This document shows, in pieces, positions 55,101 through 64,000 of a stretch of DNA of 64,000 nt; the first letter of the stretch is position 1, and every line of letters starts with the position of its first letter. The DNA lies in NCBI GenBank assembly GCA_002989075.1, contig PSQN01000015.1:248001-312000 (forward strand), in the 5' to 3' direction. A program made the position numbers and the translations under genes. The stretch comes from Arthonia radiata (Eukaryota > Ascomycota > Arthoniomycetes > Arthoniales > Arthoniaceae). The notes under the pieces are model-generated. The model saw only the letters and a list, made by a program, of their open reading frames with translations. It ran no database searches and had not been told where the DNA came from.

Positions 55101-58097
55101 CGGCATCTGCATCAGCTTCCGCGCCACCAGCCATGGCTGACTGGAATGAACAGGTACGGCCGAGCAGATCTTTCCGATATATCTCCAGCATTTAGACACC
55201 GCACTCCAGATGTTTACAGAGCTTCACTGGCCTTGCGAGTTCGTTAAGCCGGGGACCGCTAGCCGTTGCGTGAATGTGCGAAGCGGTCATGGTTCAAAGG
55301 GACACCAATTCGCTAATGGAAGAATCCACGTTGGAGATTACGTGTCAAAGTTCAAGTACCAGCAATATCGTGAGGTCTTTGAAGCTAATGTTTACTTCAA
55401 GTACAAACGCCTGCTGGAACTGCTCCGGGGTCAAGTGCCGCTTGGAGACACAGAAGTTCGTATCGCAGCTGACATTCACCAGAGAGAGACTCTGACCGAG
55501 TTCTGCTGGAGAGCAAGCGACCGACAGCCCGGAAGACTTCTCAATCACACGGTTTGCTACACGTGTCTACTTGAACCTCCAGAGCATGTGTTGCCTTGCG
55601 GTCACGTAATTTGCACTCCATGTGCACTGTCGTACGGTGACAATTTGCGAGGCACTATTGTCGTCAGCCGTTGCCCTATGGAGAACCAACCTATTGTGCC
55701 AAAGTGGAGGTTTGTACCTAAGCCAGATGCTGCGGGTGTCAGACTCTTGACTCTTGACGGGTACGTACTCTACTATGGGAAAGGCTTTGAGGAGCGACAT
55801 TTAGACGACCATGCTGACAGGGAAACAGTGGTGGTATCAGAGGCATTGTCGAACTTTGCATCCTTCAACAGATCGAAGACGAGTTGGACAATAAACTTCC
55901 GATTCAATTGCTTTTTGACATGATCATTGGCACAAGGTAATTAGCACTCCTTGAGAAATGAACCGCTCATGAACGTATCGCTAACATAGTGTGTAGCACC
56001 GGTGGACTGATCGCTTTGGGCATCGGTGTACAGGGTTGGTCGATCGCAGAAGCTCAAGATCAGTTCTTGTCGCTCTGCGACCAGGCGTTCACGCGGCGCA
56101 CTGGTAGTCATCTACGCGGAATAGGAAGGCTCGTCGACAGCCATCACCACTCTAAGTATAGGACACGCCCATTCGAAGAGGCCTTGGCTCAGGCGTTCAC
56201 GAAGGAGCAACCCCTTTTTGGGGTAGACAATGCCAACAAACACTCTAACTCAAGGCCAAATTTGAAAGTCGGAGTAATCTCAACGAGATTACCTGGCAGT
56301 AGTGTCGTGCTGGCAAATTACAACCGAGATTGCAGCGAGAGTTGTGAGTGCCCATTAAACGCGGGGTCCGCGAGCTCTCTGTACTATGCCGCTAACTCGC
56401 ACAGTGTCGTACCAATTCATTCGCGCAGAGAAGCCGTCCTCAGAGCTGAAATTGTGGGAAGCGTATGTGTATTCTGCGATTCTTAAATCACCGAGCTGAC
56501 CTGCTCCGTTGCAAAGCGCAAGGGCAACCTCTGCAGCACCCGGCACTTTCAAGCCACTCTACCACCAGACAACACAAAAAAACTATGTCGACGGAGGCTT
56601 GTACCACAACAACCCCATCAATATCGCATGGAAAGAGCAACAATTGGCCTGGCCATCGTCTGAAAATGCGAAGCCTGACATCGTTGTATCGATCGGCACG
56701 GGCTCCAAGCCTAGCACGACGTCAGAAACGGTATCGCCCAAAACGCCACGCACGCCTCGCACCGGGATTCTTTCTCATTTCACTTCAACGTTGCAAATTG
56801 TGCAGAGCCATATCGAAACGTCTTTAGATTCTGAGCGTACTTGGTACTCGTTTCTCGCCGTGCGATCCAGTGAAGAGAAAAGACGGTTCTTTCGGCTGAA
56901 CCCAGCACTCACTCACGATCCGCCAAAGCTGGACGAGACTAAGGAGATCTATCAACTTCAAAGAGAGGCTCGGAGGTTAATGAGAGGCGACGATAACGTT
57001 CGCCAAGTCGCATTGCGTCTTCTCGCAGCTTTGTTCTATTTCGACGTCGTCGAGTCTAAGGATCAGGAGGAAATCCCGCTGGTGAAGGGTAAGCATCACG
57101 CTATTTTTTCTCTATTGAAACACTGGTGTCCACGACCAAGGCTGGTGTAGCATATACGCTATCATTCCCATCGTAGTCTGCAAAGCTGCGGTACTGTTGC
57201 GATTGCGTCATAACTGTAACCTCGTGGCTGACATGATACTCAGGGCGCGTTCGCTGTCGCCTGCCGCCGGGTTCTTATGAGTTTCGCGCGTTGTCATTGG
57301 TCGTACGCAATAAATCTTCAGAGACCGGTGCATACTTCCTCATCAAAGAGCAAGGGGACGAACACGCCGTCAGAGCTCCGCTAGCCTCGACCGAACTCAA
57401 GAGCATGCACCGGTTGTTGGACTACCAAAGCGCAGTGGTGACGATCCCACTTTCATCACACAGCGCCTCCATTGAGGCGCTACTTTGCTTCGATCACAAA
57501 GACGGATTCATGTTGAGCAATCTGCCGCGGAAGGCCTTACAGGCGGAGGCGTCATGGAAAGGTCGGTCTACCGCACTCGTCTCCACATTGTTCCGGCAAT
57601 GCTAACGCGACATTGAAGCTGGCCGAGCCGCCAACACACCTGCCAACACACGCAACAGCAGACCCTCATTCCAGGACATCCAAGAAGCACGCACGCACTG
57701 GCGGCCTCCAAACTCCGAAAACGTGAAATGGTGGTCGAGTGCATCGCCGGAATCAAGCCGCAGCATCTCATTGCCATCGGGCACAGCGTTACCGCCAGGA
57801 GGAGATCACTATGCTGCCAAAGTAGAGCTAGACAGCGCGCAACTGAACACTCGGCCGGAGCTGGAAGACGGCGCGAACATGTGCGTGCCGCCACGTTACG
57901 ACGAGGTTTTGGAGTACGGCAAGGCAGAGCTCAACGCACCCGACAGGGCAGAGCTCAACACATCAGACAGGGCAGAGCTCAACGCACCAGACAGGGCAGA
58001 GCTCGATGACACGCGGGTTGTCGAGCTTCAGAGATCAAGCACGAATTCTTCAGACAGTAAAACTTCGCTTGTTGACCGTGCGTCGGAGCTGGAGTAA
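52113..58097 (+). CDS. Multidomain SH3-zinc finger-GTPase-RING-patatin phospholipase
   Basis: Eleven exons: 52113-53619, 53667-54261, 54313-54607, 54686-55153, 55210-55760, 55829-55936, 55997-56343, 56405-56462, 56517-57088, 57244-57565 and 57659-58097. They give 1753 aa. SH3 (~12-62, AVALCNFNAVQAEHELAIGKG); long disordered Ser/Thr/Asp region; Cys-rich finger (~422-455, CAQCRQ...CFCPICEVSLCNGCW). P-loop GTPase: GQTWAGKSS (~560), switch FADCEG (~618), LNATD as a possible base-specificity motif (~733). RING-like finger (~1070-1115, CYTC...LPCGHVICTPC). Patatin lipase has all parts: DGGGIRG (~1137), nucleophile GTSTGG (~1175), dyad VDGG (~1334). Likely a nucleotide-switched lipase, possibly ubiquitin-linked; role unknown, perhaps defence-like. 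If the last intron is retained, translation stops at 57605 (1620 aa). The start could also be the ATG at 52140. Confidence 0.85.
57923..58009 (+). repeat. 24-bp in-frame tandem repeat in the patatin gene tail
   Basis: Units 57923-57946, 57947-57970, 57971-57994 and a partial one at 57995-58009, near identical (ggcagagctcaacgcaccag and so on). They encode repeats of RAELNAPD. The frame kept open across the units supports translation of this last exon. Confidence 0.9.
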
Positions 58098-58466
58098 CGT
58101 AAGGAAGGGCGCAGCGTGCTGCTTTTGTTAGCATATGAGCGTGGCCACTTGTCGGAGTCTGCATCGTGTTATGAGTGTGAGGATGAGTGTTCAAGGCGGT
58201 TGCTATCTAGATCGCAGAGCAGATGATCTAGAAACCGGTAGAGCAGTCTAAAAGGGTGTACAGTAGTACTGTACACAGTAGGTGTTACCGTGGATCCATA
58301 TAGCTGGAGTTATGCAGTTGGGACGGTTGTGTTCACAAGGCCCGTAGTATTTCACATCGGTGTGGGCTGTTACCCCAAAGTCTGAACCTCGACGCAGGCT
58401 CAATGTCTGCCAAAAATGTCTTGCAAAACCTATGCTCGCAACCAATATGCCCTTACATTCTGTGTG

Positions 58467-59906
58467 TTATTCTTCATCTCCTCCCTCATCGCCCGCAACC
58501 TCATCCTCCATCTCCCCCTCGCCCTCCCCATCCTCCCCACCCTCCTCACTATCATCGCCACTCCCCTCACTCTCCCCCTCACTCCCCGGATCAAAGTCCT
58601 CCTCCTCCTCATCCTCCTGATCCTGCAACTCCTGCTCCGCCTTCGCCAACTCCTCCCCACCTTCCCCCTCCTCCCCCTTCACCCGATTAACCCCATAAAC
58701 CCTCGCCCTTCTCTCCCCCGCCAAACTCCGATCATCCAACCCATGCCTCTTCACCCACCCATCCACCGCCCCAAAGTCCGCCTGATCCAACATACTAAAC
58801 TCCGCGTCCTCGGTGCTTCCGTCTTCATTCTGCACGCTCACAACCAGATTAAACGTCCGCTGCAGGATATTGGTGTAACTCACGCTTTCTATCGCGCTGA
58901 ACGGCAGGAAGATGACGGGTTTTTTGAACCCGAAGAGTAATCCCGGTGTTAAAGGGTGGAGATACCCCTCCTTCGACCCCTTGAACGCTTTGGTGCACCA
59001 GGATTTCTCGTGTTTCCGGTGCGCTTGGACGATGGCGGAGACGAAGTCGTCGGGGTTGGGGTCGATGACTTGTTTGGCGTGGGGTGCGAGCGCGGCGTTG
59101 AGGAGGTCGTTGAGGAGGGGGGCGAAGTTGGTGTACTGTGGGAGGTTCGCGGCGATGGGGGCGTCGTGGATGGACAGGGCGGCGGCGGGCGGGAGGGAAG
59201 GCGTGGCGGAGAAGACGATGGAGGGGTGGGGCGTGAGGGGGGCTGGGGAGCGGGGGAGGAGGCAGTACGTGTAGGTCAGGGTTGCGCGTTCCGGGAGGGG
59301 GGTGATTGTTGTTTGCTCTGTTTGGTGTTAGCGGTGGGCGTGTGGAGGAGTGTGTTGTAGGGAGGGAGGGAGGGGACGCACCGATATCCGCGAACCGCAT
59401 CTCTGCTTCTGTGTCGCCAGTGCTGGGATTGACGACCTTGACGCCGCCGTCTTTGTTCTTTGCGGAGCCGTAGATCTCTAGTGTGCACTTCTTGCGAACG
59501 GGGATCGTGAAGCTGACGTCCTTGATGCTGGCGAGTAAGGGCGCTTGTATACCAGCACTCGCGCCGTTTGTTGCGGCGGCGGCGGACTGCGGAGTCTTGC
59601 GCTTCTTTGAAGGCGGCTCTGAGGTCTCATTGTCGGCGCTAAGCCGCTGGAGACGCGTCGAGAGGTCCGCGATCTGCGCGTTCAGGCGGTCGACATGGTG
59701 CGTGATGTCTCGGAGGAGGGATTGGGAGGCTTTGTCGTCCCAGGACGCTTTGTATGGCCAATTCAGCTAATCAACTCTCGAGAGGATCTAGAATCATAGG
59801 CTTCTCCGTGCCTATGTGGTCTGTGGAAATTCGACTTACAGAAAGCTTGGTCGACGCGTTGTTGCAAGTCACTATCAGAGCCGAATGACTGCTTGTGGGG
59901 AGCCAT
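58467..59906 (-). CDS. RTT106: Histone chaperone RTT106
   Basis: Three exons (59840-59906, 59382-59747, 58467-59317) give 427 aa. The N-terminal helical part (LLRDITHHVDRLNAQIADLSTRL) fits the dimerisation region. The double PH-like module follows (IPVRKKCTLEIYG; LTYTYCLLPRSP; FKGSKEGYLHPLTPGLLFGFKKPVIFLPFSAIESVSYTNILQRTFNLVV, read as consecutive conserved stretches). The C terminus is a long acidic Glu/Asp/Gly tail of about 80 residues. Rtt106 binds H3-H4, especially K56-acetylated H3, and deposits it in replication-coupled assembly and silencing. The acceptor of the first intron is partly inferred (phase 1, AF-S-SWDD). Convergent with the patatin gene, 369 bases apart. Confidence 0.9.
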
Positions 59907-60383
59907 TCTCAAGATGGCATGAATTCAGGCAACAATCACTGGTCGCGAATTTTACGGCAATTGAGAAGAATTCGGCTCTCTTGAAGCTTGTTATTGGTGA
60001 TTTGGAAAGAGGTATGGCCAGCGAAGAGAGCACACGCGTCTGCACACACGCGGCTGACTCGCAGCGTTCCACTTCATAAAGAGAAAATGGCAGAGAACGG
60101 ATTGAAACAACACCCCTCTCGGTAAAATCTGGCTTTCGAGCTGAACTAGAATACCATTGCAATAGCTATGTATGCTACGGTATACCAGGGTATGATAGAA
60201 TGTAAGCTTTCAAGATGAATCTCATGGTGAGCCTCATGCTCGCGCGCCAGTGCTGATGTGCTATGCATATTTTCATCAATCATGACCTCCATGTGTGTAT
60301 ATATGCAAGCCCGGTTTCTCCAACGCCATGCTAAATGCTTCAGATGTCAATACAATGTTGTATATATATTCAAGATTGGGGCC
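59907..60383. other. Intergenic, no gene seen
   Basis: RTT106 promoter and 3' flank of the receptor-permease gene. A minus-strand frame (59875-60162) overlaps RTT106 exon 1 and has no motif. Confidence 0.4.
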
Positions 60384-63203
60384 TCAAAGGCCCGATGCTG
60401 AGGGTCGCCCATACTTTCCAAAATCTATAGCGCCAAAATCAGTGACAGTGGGCGTACCAGCTGGATCCGCTGTCTTCCTTTTCGGGGGTGCTCGACGAGC
60501 CTGCGTCGAATCTTCAAGGCCGGACGAGCAGACTGGAGCCTTGCTAAAGGCAGCCCAGTCGACCCCTGCTGTTGTATTGGCTTCATCAGAAGATGCGGGA
60601 GACCCACGAGCCCCGACGTCCGACTCATGGCTGGCTTTAGAGCTCTTTTCATCCATTGCTGATGGGTCGGACCGCCTCTTACGCTTGGTGGCCGCTTCGA
60701 CATGCCGTGCAAGGGACGAAACATTAGCTTTGGAGCGGTCTCGTATCTCGGCCATTTTCTTTGGCGAGTCCAATTGCCTGCGGGCGTCAGGTACCAAATT
60801 GGCGTAGATCGGGAATATGGCGCCGAATGCGAAAGCCGCCACCGCGACGCAGAATGAATATTGTACTCCCCGAGGCGGATTGCTGGCGACGACATGCATA
60901 ATTGCGGGAAAGAATGCGCCACCACTGATGCTCGCTGCGATAATGGCTGAGCTGTCCTTCGTGTACTTGCCCATCGCTCGAAGCGGCATTGCATAAATCA
61001 GTGCAAATAGCGGCCCCTCGAAGAAATAGGCACACACGAGCATTGAGCCGGCGGTAAGTCCAGAAAAGTTCATCGCCAAAGCTGTGAACAGGATCGTGCC
61101 AGCGTAGAAGACGGCCAAGTGCATGCGAGGCGTAGTCCAGAAGCCAAGGAAGGCCGACAGAAAACGGGAGACGGCAAACAAGCTTTGCCCAATGACTTCG
61201 TAATTGACTGGATCTGCGCCCGGGCTGACCATCGAGATGTATCCGTCGACTGCTGTGGATAATGATTCCTGACCCCCAACGTAGCAAAATTGCGAGAAGG
61301 CTGCTAGACCCAGAGTGGTCCACACAATGTTGTTGCCCCGAAGTCGTTGCAAAGAGTCTGGGTGTGTTTGCTCCGCAGAGTCTTCCAACTCATCTTCGGT
61401 GACTCCAGGAAGCCTGATGATGTAGTAAACGAACGCCAGGACGAAAGTGAATAGTGAAATGGCGAGATAGACCCACTGGACATCAATCAAGGATGAGGCG
61501 TCCTGCACTTTGCCGAAGAACGCCTTCTTTGCTAGCACGTTGGCTAGCACGGTGCCACAGGCCTGAAAGGCTTGCGAAATTTGCAAACGAATCTCACCAT
61601 ATTCTGGAGGGCCACAGAGCGTTATAAAGGCGTTCGCTGCCATTTCCAATGTGGCGAGTCCCATGCCAATGATGAAGTTCACGACCAAAAAGGCGGGCCA
61701 AGAAGTCAACACAGCAGCTGGCCAGAAGATCATGGTGCCGGTCCCATAGATCATAAGGCCGATCATGTAGCAAGACTTGAAGCCCCAGTGCTTTAAAATG
61801 AGCCTGCCAAATGTGAGGGGCGCGACGAAGTACCCGACATAGTACGCCGAATGAGTCCCCACAGCTTGACCCGCTGACTCCATAGCAACTCGCTGTATCT
61901 GACTGTTCAGACCTCCGAGCAAGCCATAGGCGAATCCCCACAGCACAAAGAGAAGAGTGACTTCGGCAATGGGACGGAAAGACTCCCGGTTCGTCATGTA
62001 GACAATTCCCTTCATGTCAGCCATGCTGACAAAGTCAAAGTTCGTCACAGCAGTGTTTCGGCGCGTGAATACGGATGTGTTCGTCATAGCGGTGTCCGTC
62101 CGCTCCATGGCCGGGAATTCCGCCATCGTAGGCGAGCTCAGAAACTCCTGGAAGTCCATCTCTCCGCCTGGTTCTGAAGCTTGTGGCTGGCCGTCGGCAT
62201 GATGCGCTGATGGTGGCCTCTCAATCATGGATGGTACCCGGTGCGCTTCCGCCATATCTGCAGCATTCATGGTTCCCTTTGATTCGGCTCTGCCAGTGCC
62301 AGAACCGACTCTGTCCTTTATGAGTTGGGGCAAAAATCGTGAGACGAGTGGCTTGAGTGCCGGAACACATGCAATCATGATGCCGACATTGACTTCAACA
62401 ACCGACCACATAAATGAATATGCAACGTACCAGGTAAGATCACTGATCCTGCCCTGTTGCTTAGTGTTGTTCGAGCCCGACCCCCTTAGGGCGTCTTCAG
62501 CCCTCGCTTTGGCGGCGTTTTGCAAGTAACTGATTCTGACGACATCAACCACTGCAACGAATATGCCAAAGCCAAAGGTGACGTAAAGAATCCATTTCTG
62601 CTTGCGTGGTAGATGCATCGACTTCAGTACCGGCATTGGCAGCAAGAGAATCACAATGTCAGTAATGATATTGACCGGCGCTGAGGAAAGGTAGAGCGTG
62701 ACGATATCTATACAGTGTGATGTTGGCGGCCGTAATTGGTCAAATATCACACTCAATGGTCGGCACTGGAAGATGTTGATCAGTGACAACGCCAGACCGG
62801 CACCATTGACGACCACCAACGTAGCCCAAATCGTCCATTTGAACGCCCGTTGCTGTTTCGCGAGCGTCAAGAAGAATAACAAGATGGAGGTCTTGGTAGC
62901 CATGAGCGCCGGATTATAGAGTGCCGTGAACGTGTACTGGAGGCGGTAGAGTGAGTAACGCTGATGAGCTGGAATATCTGCTTCATGCCGTCCAAGTCCG
63001 AACTGAGTAGCGTCGCAGATTGAGAAGGATAAACCGAAAGCTATTATCCATGCTATGATAATGAACCAATCATCCAGCATCATCCGCTTGACGACGCCGA
63101 TGCGGGAGGCGAGTCTGAAGGAGACGAATAACGTCGAACAGCAGATCATCGCTGCGCTGACCGCAAGGACAATTGGGCCGCGGTCTGCCCCCGCTACAGC
63201 CAT
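60384..63203 (-). CDS. Fusion of Pth11-like seven-helix domain and fucose-permease-type MFS transporter
   Basis: 939 aa in one uninterrupted frame, no intron or internal stop. Residues ~1-300 are a fungal rhodopsin/SAT4-type (Pth11-like) membrane domain: LDDWFIIIAWIIAFG, QFGLGRHEADIP, LYNPALMATKTSILLFFL, FQCRPLS, ITDIVILLLPMPVL and VRISYL, all family landmarks. No CFEM domain precedes it. A polar, Ser/Thr-rich linker (~300-410) follows. Then a full FucP-type major facilitator: EVTLLFVLWGFAYGLLGGLNSQIQ (helix 1), YYVGYFVAPLTFGRLILKHWGFK, GMGLATLEMAANAFI, IGQSLFAVSRFLSAF and GGAFFPAIM. The C-terminal cytosolic tail (~830-939) has KRKRR and Ser-rich segments. This predicts about 19 membrane helices. 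It could act as a nutrient transceptor; the substrate is unknown. Confidence 0.88.
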   Translation of the reverse strand: MAVAGADRGPIVLAVSAAMICCSTLFVSFRLASRIGVVKRMMLDDWFIIIAWIIAFGLSFSICDATQFGLGRHEADIPAHQRYSLYRLQYTFTALYNPALMATKTSILLFFLTLAKQQRAFKWTIWATLVVVNGAGLALSLINIFQCRPLSVIFDQLRPPTSHCIDIVTLYLSSAPVNIITDIVILLLPMPVLKSMHLPRKQKWILYVTFGFGIFVAVVDVVRISYLQNAAKARAEDALRGSGSNNTKQQGRISDLTWYVAYSFMWSVVEVNVGIMIACVPALKPLVSRFLPQLIKDRVGSGTGRAESKGTMNAADMAEAHRVPSMIERPPSAHHADGQPQASEPGGEMDFQEFLSSPTMAEFPAMERTDTAMTNTSVFTRRNTAVTNFDFVSMADMKGIVYMTNRESFRPIAEVTLLFVLWGFAYGLLGGLNSQIQRVAMESAGQAVGTHSAYYVGYFVAPLTFGRLILKHWGFKSCYMIGLMIYGTGTMIFWPAAVLTSWPAFLVVNFIIGMGLATLEMAANAFITLCGPPEYGEIRLQISQAFQACGTVLANVLAKKAFFGKVQDASSLIDVQWVYLAISLFTFVLAFVYYIIRLPGVTEDELEDSAEQTHPDSLQRLRGNNIVWTTLGLAAFSQFCYVGGQESLSTAVDGYISMVSPGADPVNYEVIGQSLFAVSRFLSAFLGFWTTPRMHLAVFYAGTILFTALAMNFSGLTAGSMLVCAYFFEGPLFALIYAMPLRAMGKYTKDSSAIIAASISGGAFFPAIMHVVASNPPRGVQYSFCVAVAAFAFGAIFPIYANLVPDARRQLDSPKKMAEIRDRSKANVSSLARHVEAATKRKRRSDPSAMDEKSSKASHESDVGARGSPASSDEANTTAGVDWAAFSKAPVCSSGLEDSTQARRAPPKRKTADPAGTPTVTDFGAIDFGKYGRPSASGL

Positions 63204-64000
63204 GACTTCTGCTTGACTCCGATCACTTTGGTTTAAGCTTCGTTGGCGTATAGAAGCCGAGAATAAACAAGTCCTCAGCTAAAACTTGTGAACAACCCCA
63301 AGAACGTCGAGTCTGATGCGAGGTGCTGCGCTTTCAGGCACGTCCAATGCTGGTCCGCAAGAGCTCCCCTGCGCCTGGGGAGAAGCTACGGTGGCTGGAG
63401 TCTGCAGGGACCGCACATGCGCCTTCGGATAAGTGGTGAGGGTGAAATAGAACGGTATTGAAGGGAGGTCCTCGTCGCGCATATTCGCGCCATGGAACGG
63501 ATGGAAGTGTAGGTCGACAGCCGGAAGAGAGAGCCGTTGTTGAAGAGTTGAAGTGAAGCAGAAGAGAGCTTATGGTGCAACGGCTGTGGAGAGGAGAGAA
63601 AGTGTGCGGAGAGGGCCAACACGACGAGTCATTAAACGGTGAAGGATTCGCCGTGTCCTCGACCTCATTGGGCCACTTTCTAGCGCCTTGACACCTCTCG
63701 GCGCCTCTTCGCTCGTATTTGCCTGACACTTGACTTAGACTCTATTCTCTTCGCCCTCCTCCAGGCTGGCGTTCAATTTTGATACCTCGAAGGAGCTTCC
63801 GAGTCTCGCGAAATTTTTCTTACTATTGGGCAACGTCGTTGGACTCGACAATGAGGCGGTGGATATGCACGGATGAGTGACGTCACGCGTCAGGCCATGA
63901 CTAGCGTATATGATAAACCCAATATCACTGGGGCCACTCTCTTTCATCATTACTGATTGATTGATTGTAATAATTACCACTACAAGCCTGTACCTGCCAT
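63204..64000. other. Upstream region of the fusion gene, no further gene seen
   Basis: Promoter side of the fusion gene; short overlapping minus-strand frames (63279-63980) lack motifs. The window ends here. Confidence 0.4.

Noticed and set aside
55210-57605. Patatin domain as a separate gene starting at the ATG at 55210
   Set aside because: Exon 4 ends at a good donor and joins 55210 in phase; the Met is internal and the upstream GTPase frame has no natural stop before that intron.
58416-58940. Hydrophobic-looking 174-codon frame (Leu/Ile/Pro rich)
   Set aside because: It is the antisense of the acidic RTT106 tail; Glu/Asp codons read backwards give Leu/Pro/Ser strings.

Overview
This is a nuclear segment of a filamentous ascomycete (Pezizomycotina). 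A dothideomycete-like fungus is my best guess, but that is inference. The evidence is short GT-AG introns of about 48-155 bp, fungal gene content (YCK-type casein kinase, PHO81/NUC-2, CRM1, YPI1, ECL1-type zinc protein, VPS29, RTT106, COA1, a laccase-type oxidase, a Pth11-like receptor) and no bacterial or organellar features. I saw no CRISPR array, no rRNA or tRNA gene, and no retroelement or DNA transposon.

Layout. 0-7.5 kb is an array of small, very divergent paralogous proteins of unknown function, some of them broken. 8.4-15 kb holds casein kinase 1, mitochondrial ribosomal protein uL3m and an 8-exon laccase-like multicopper oxidase. 16-20 kb carries a tandem pair of F-box proteins. 20.3-21.7 kb has two more members of the small-protein family, made by a local duplication that also copied the tail of the next gene. 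22-32.8 kb is a housekeeping block: a proline-rich protein, PHO81/NUC-2, CRM1/exportin-1 and YPI1. 32.8-41.8 kb is a gene desert with several decayed tandem-repeat arrays. 41.8-51.2 kb holds an ECL1-type protein, VPS29, alanine-glyoxylate aminotransferase, COA1, a T2 ribonuclease and a small four-exon membrane protein. 52.1-58.1 kb is one 11-exon gene joining SH3, zinc finger, GTPase, RING and patatin lipase domains. RTT106 follows, then a 939-aa intronless fusion of a Pth11-like seven-helix domain with a fucose-permease-type transporter.

The core genes act in unrelated cellular systems and do not form a cluster. The items most worth follow-up are the SH3/zinc finger/GTPase/RING/patatin protein, the Pth11-permease fusion, the fast-evolving small-protein family, a PHO81 start codon split by an intron, threonine at the leptomycin-reactive position of CRM1, and the decayed repeat arrays. 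Multi-exon models were checked by hand: exon lengths sum to whole codons and junction residues fit what I remember of the families. No database search was possible.
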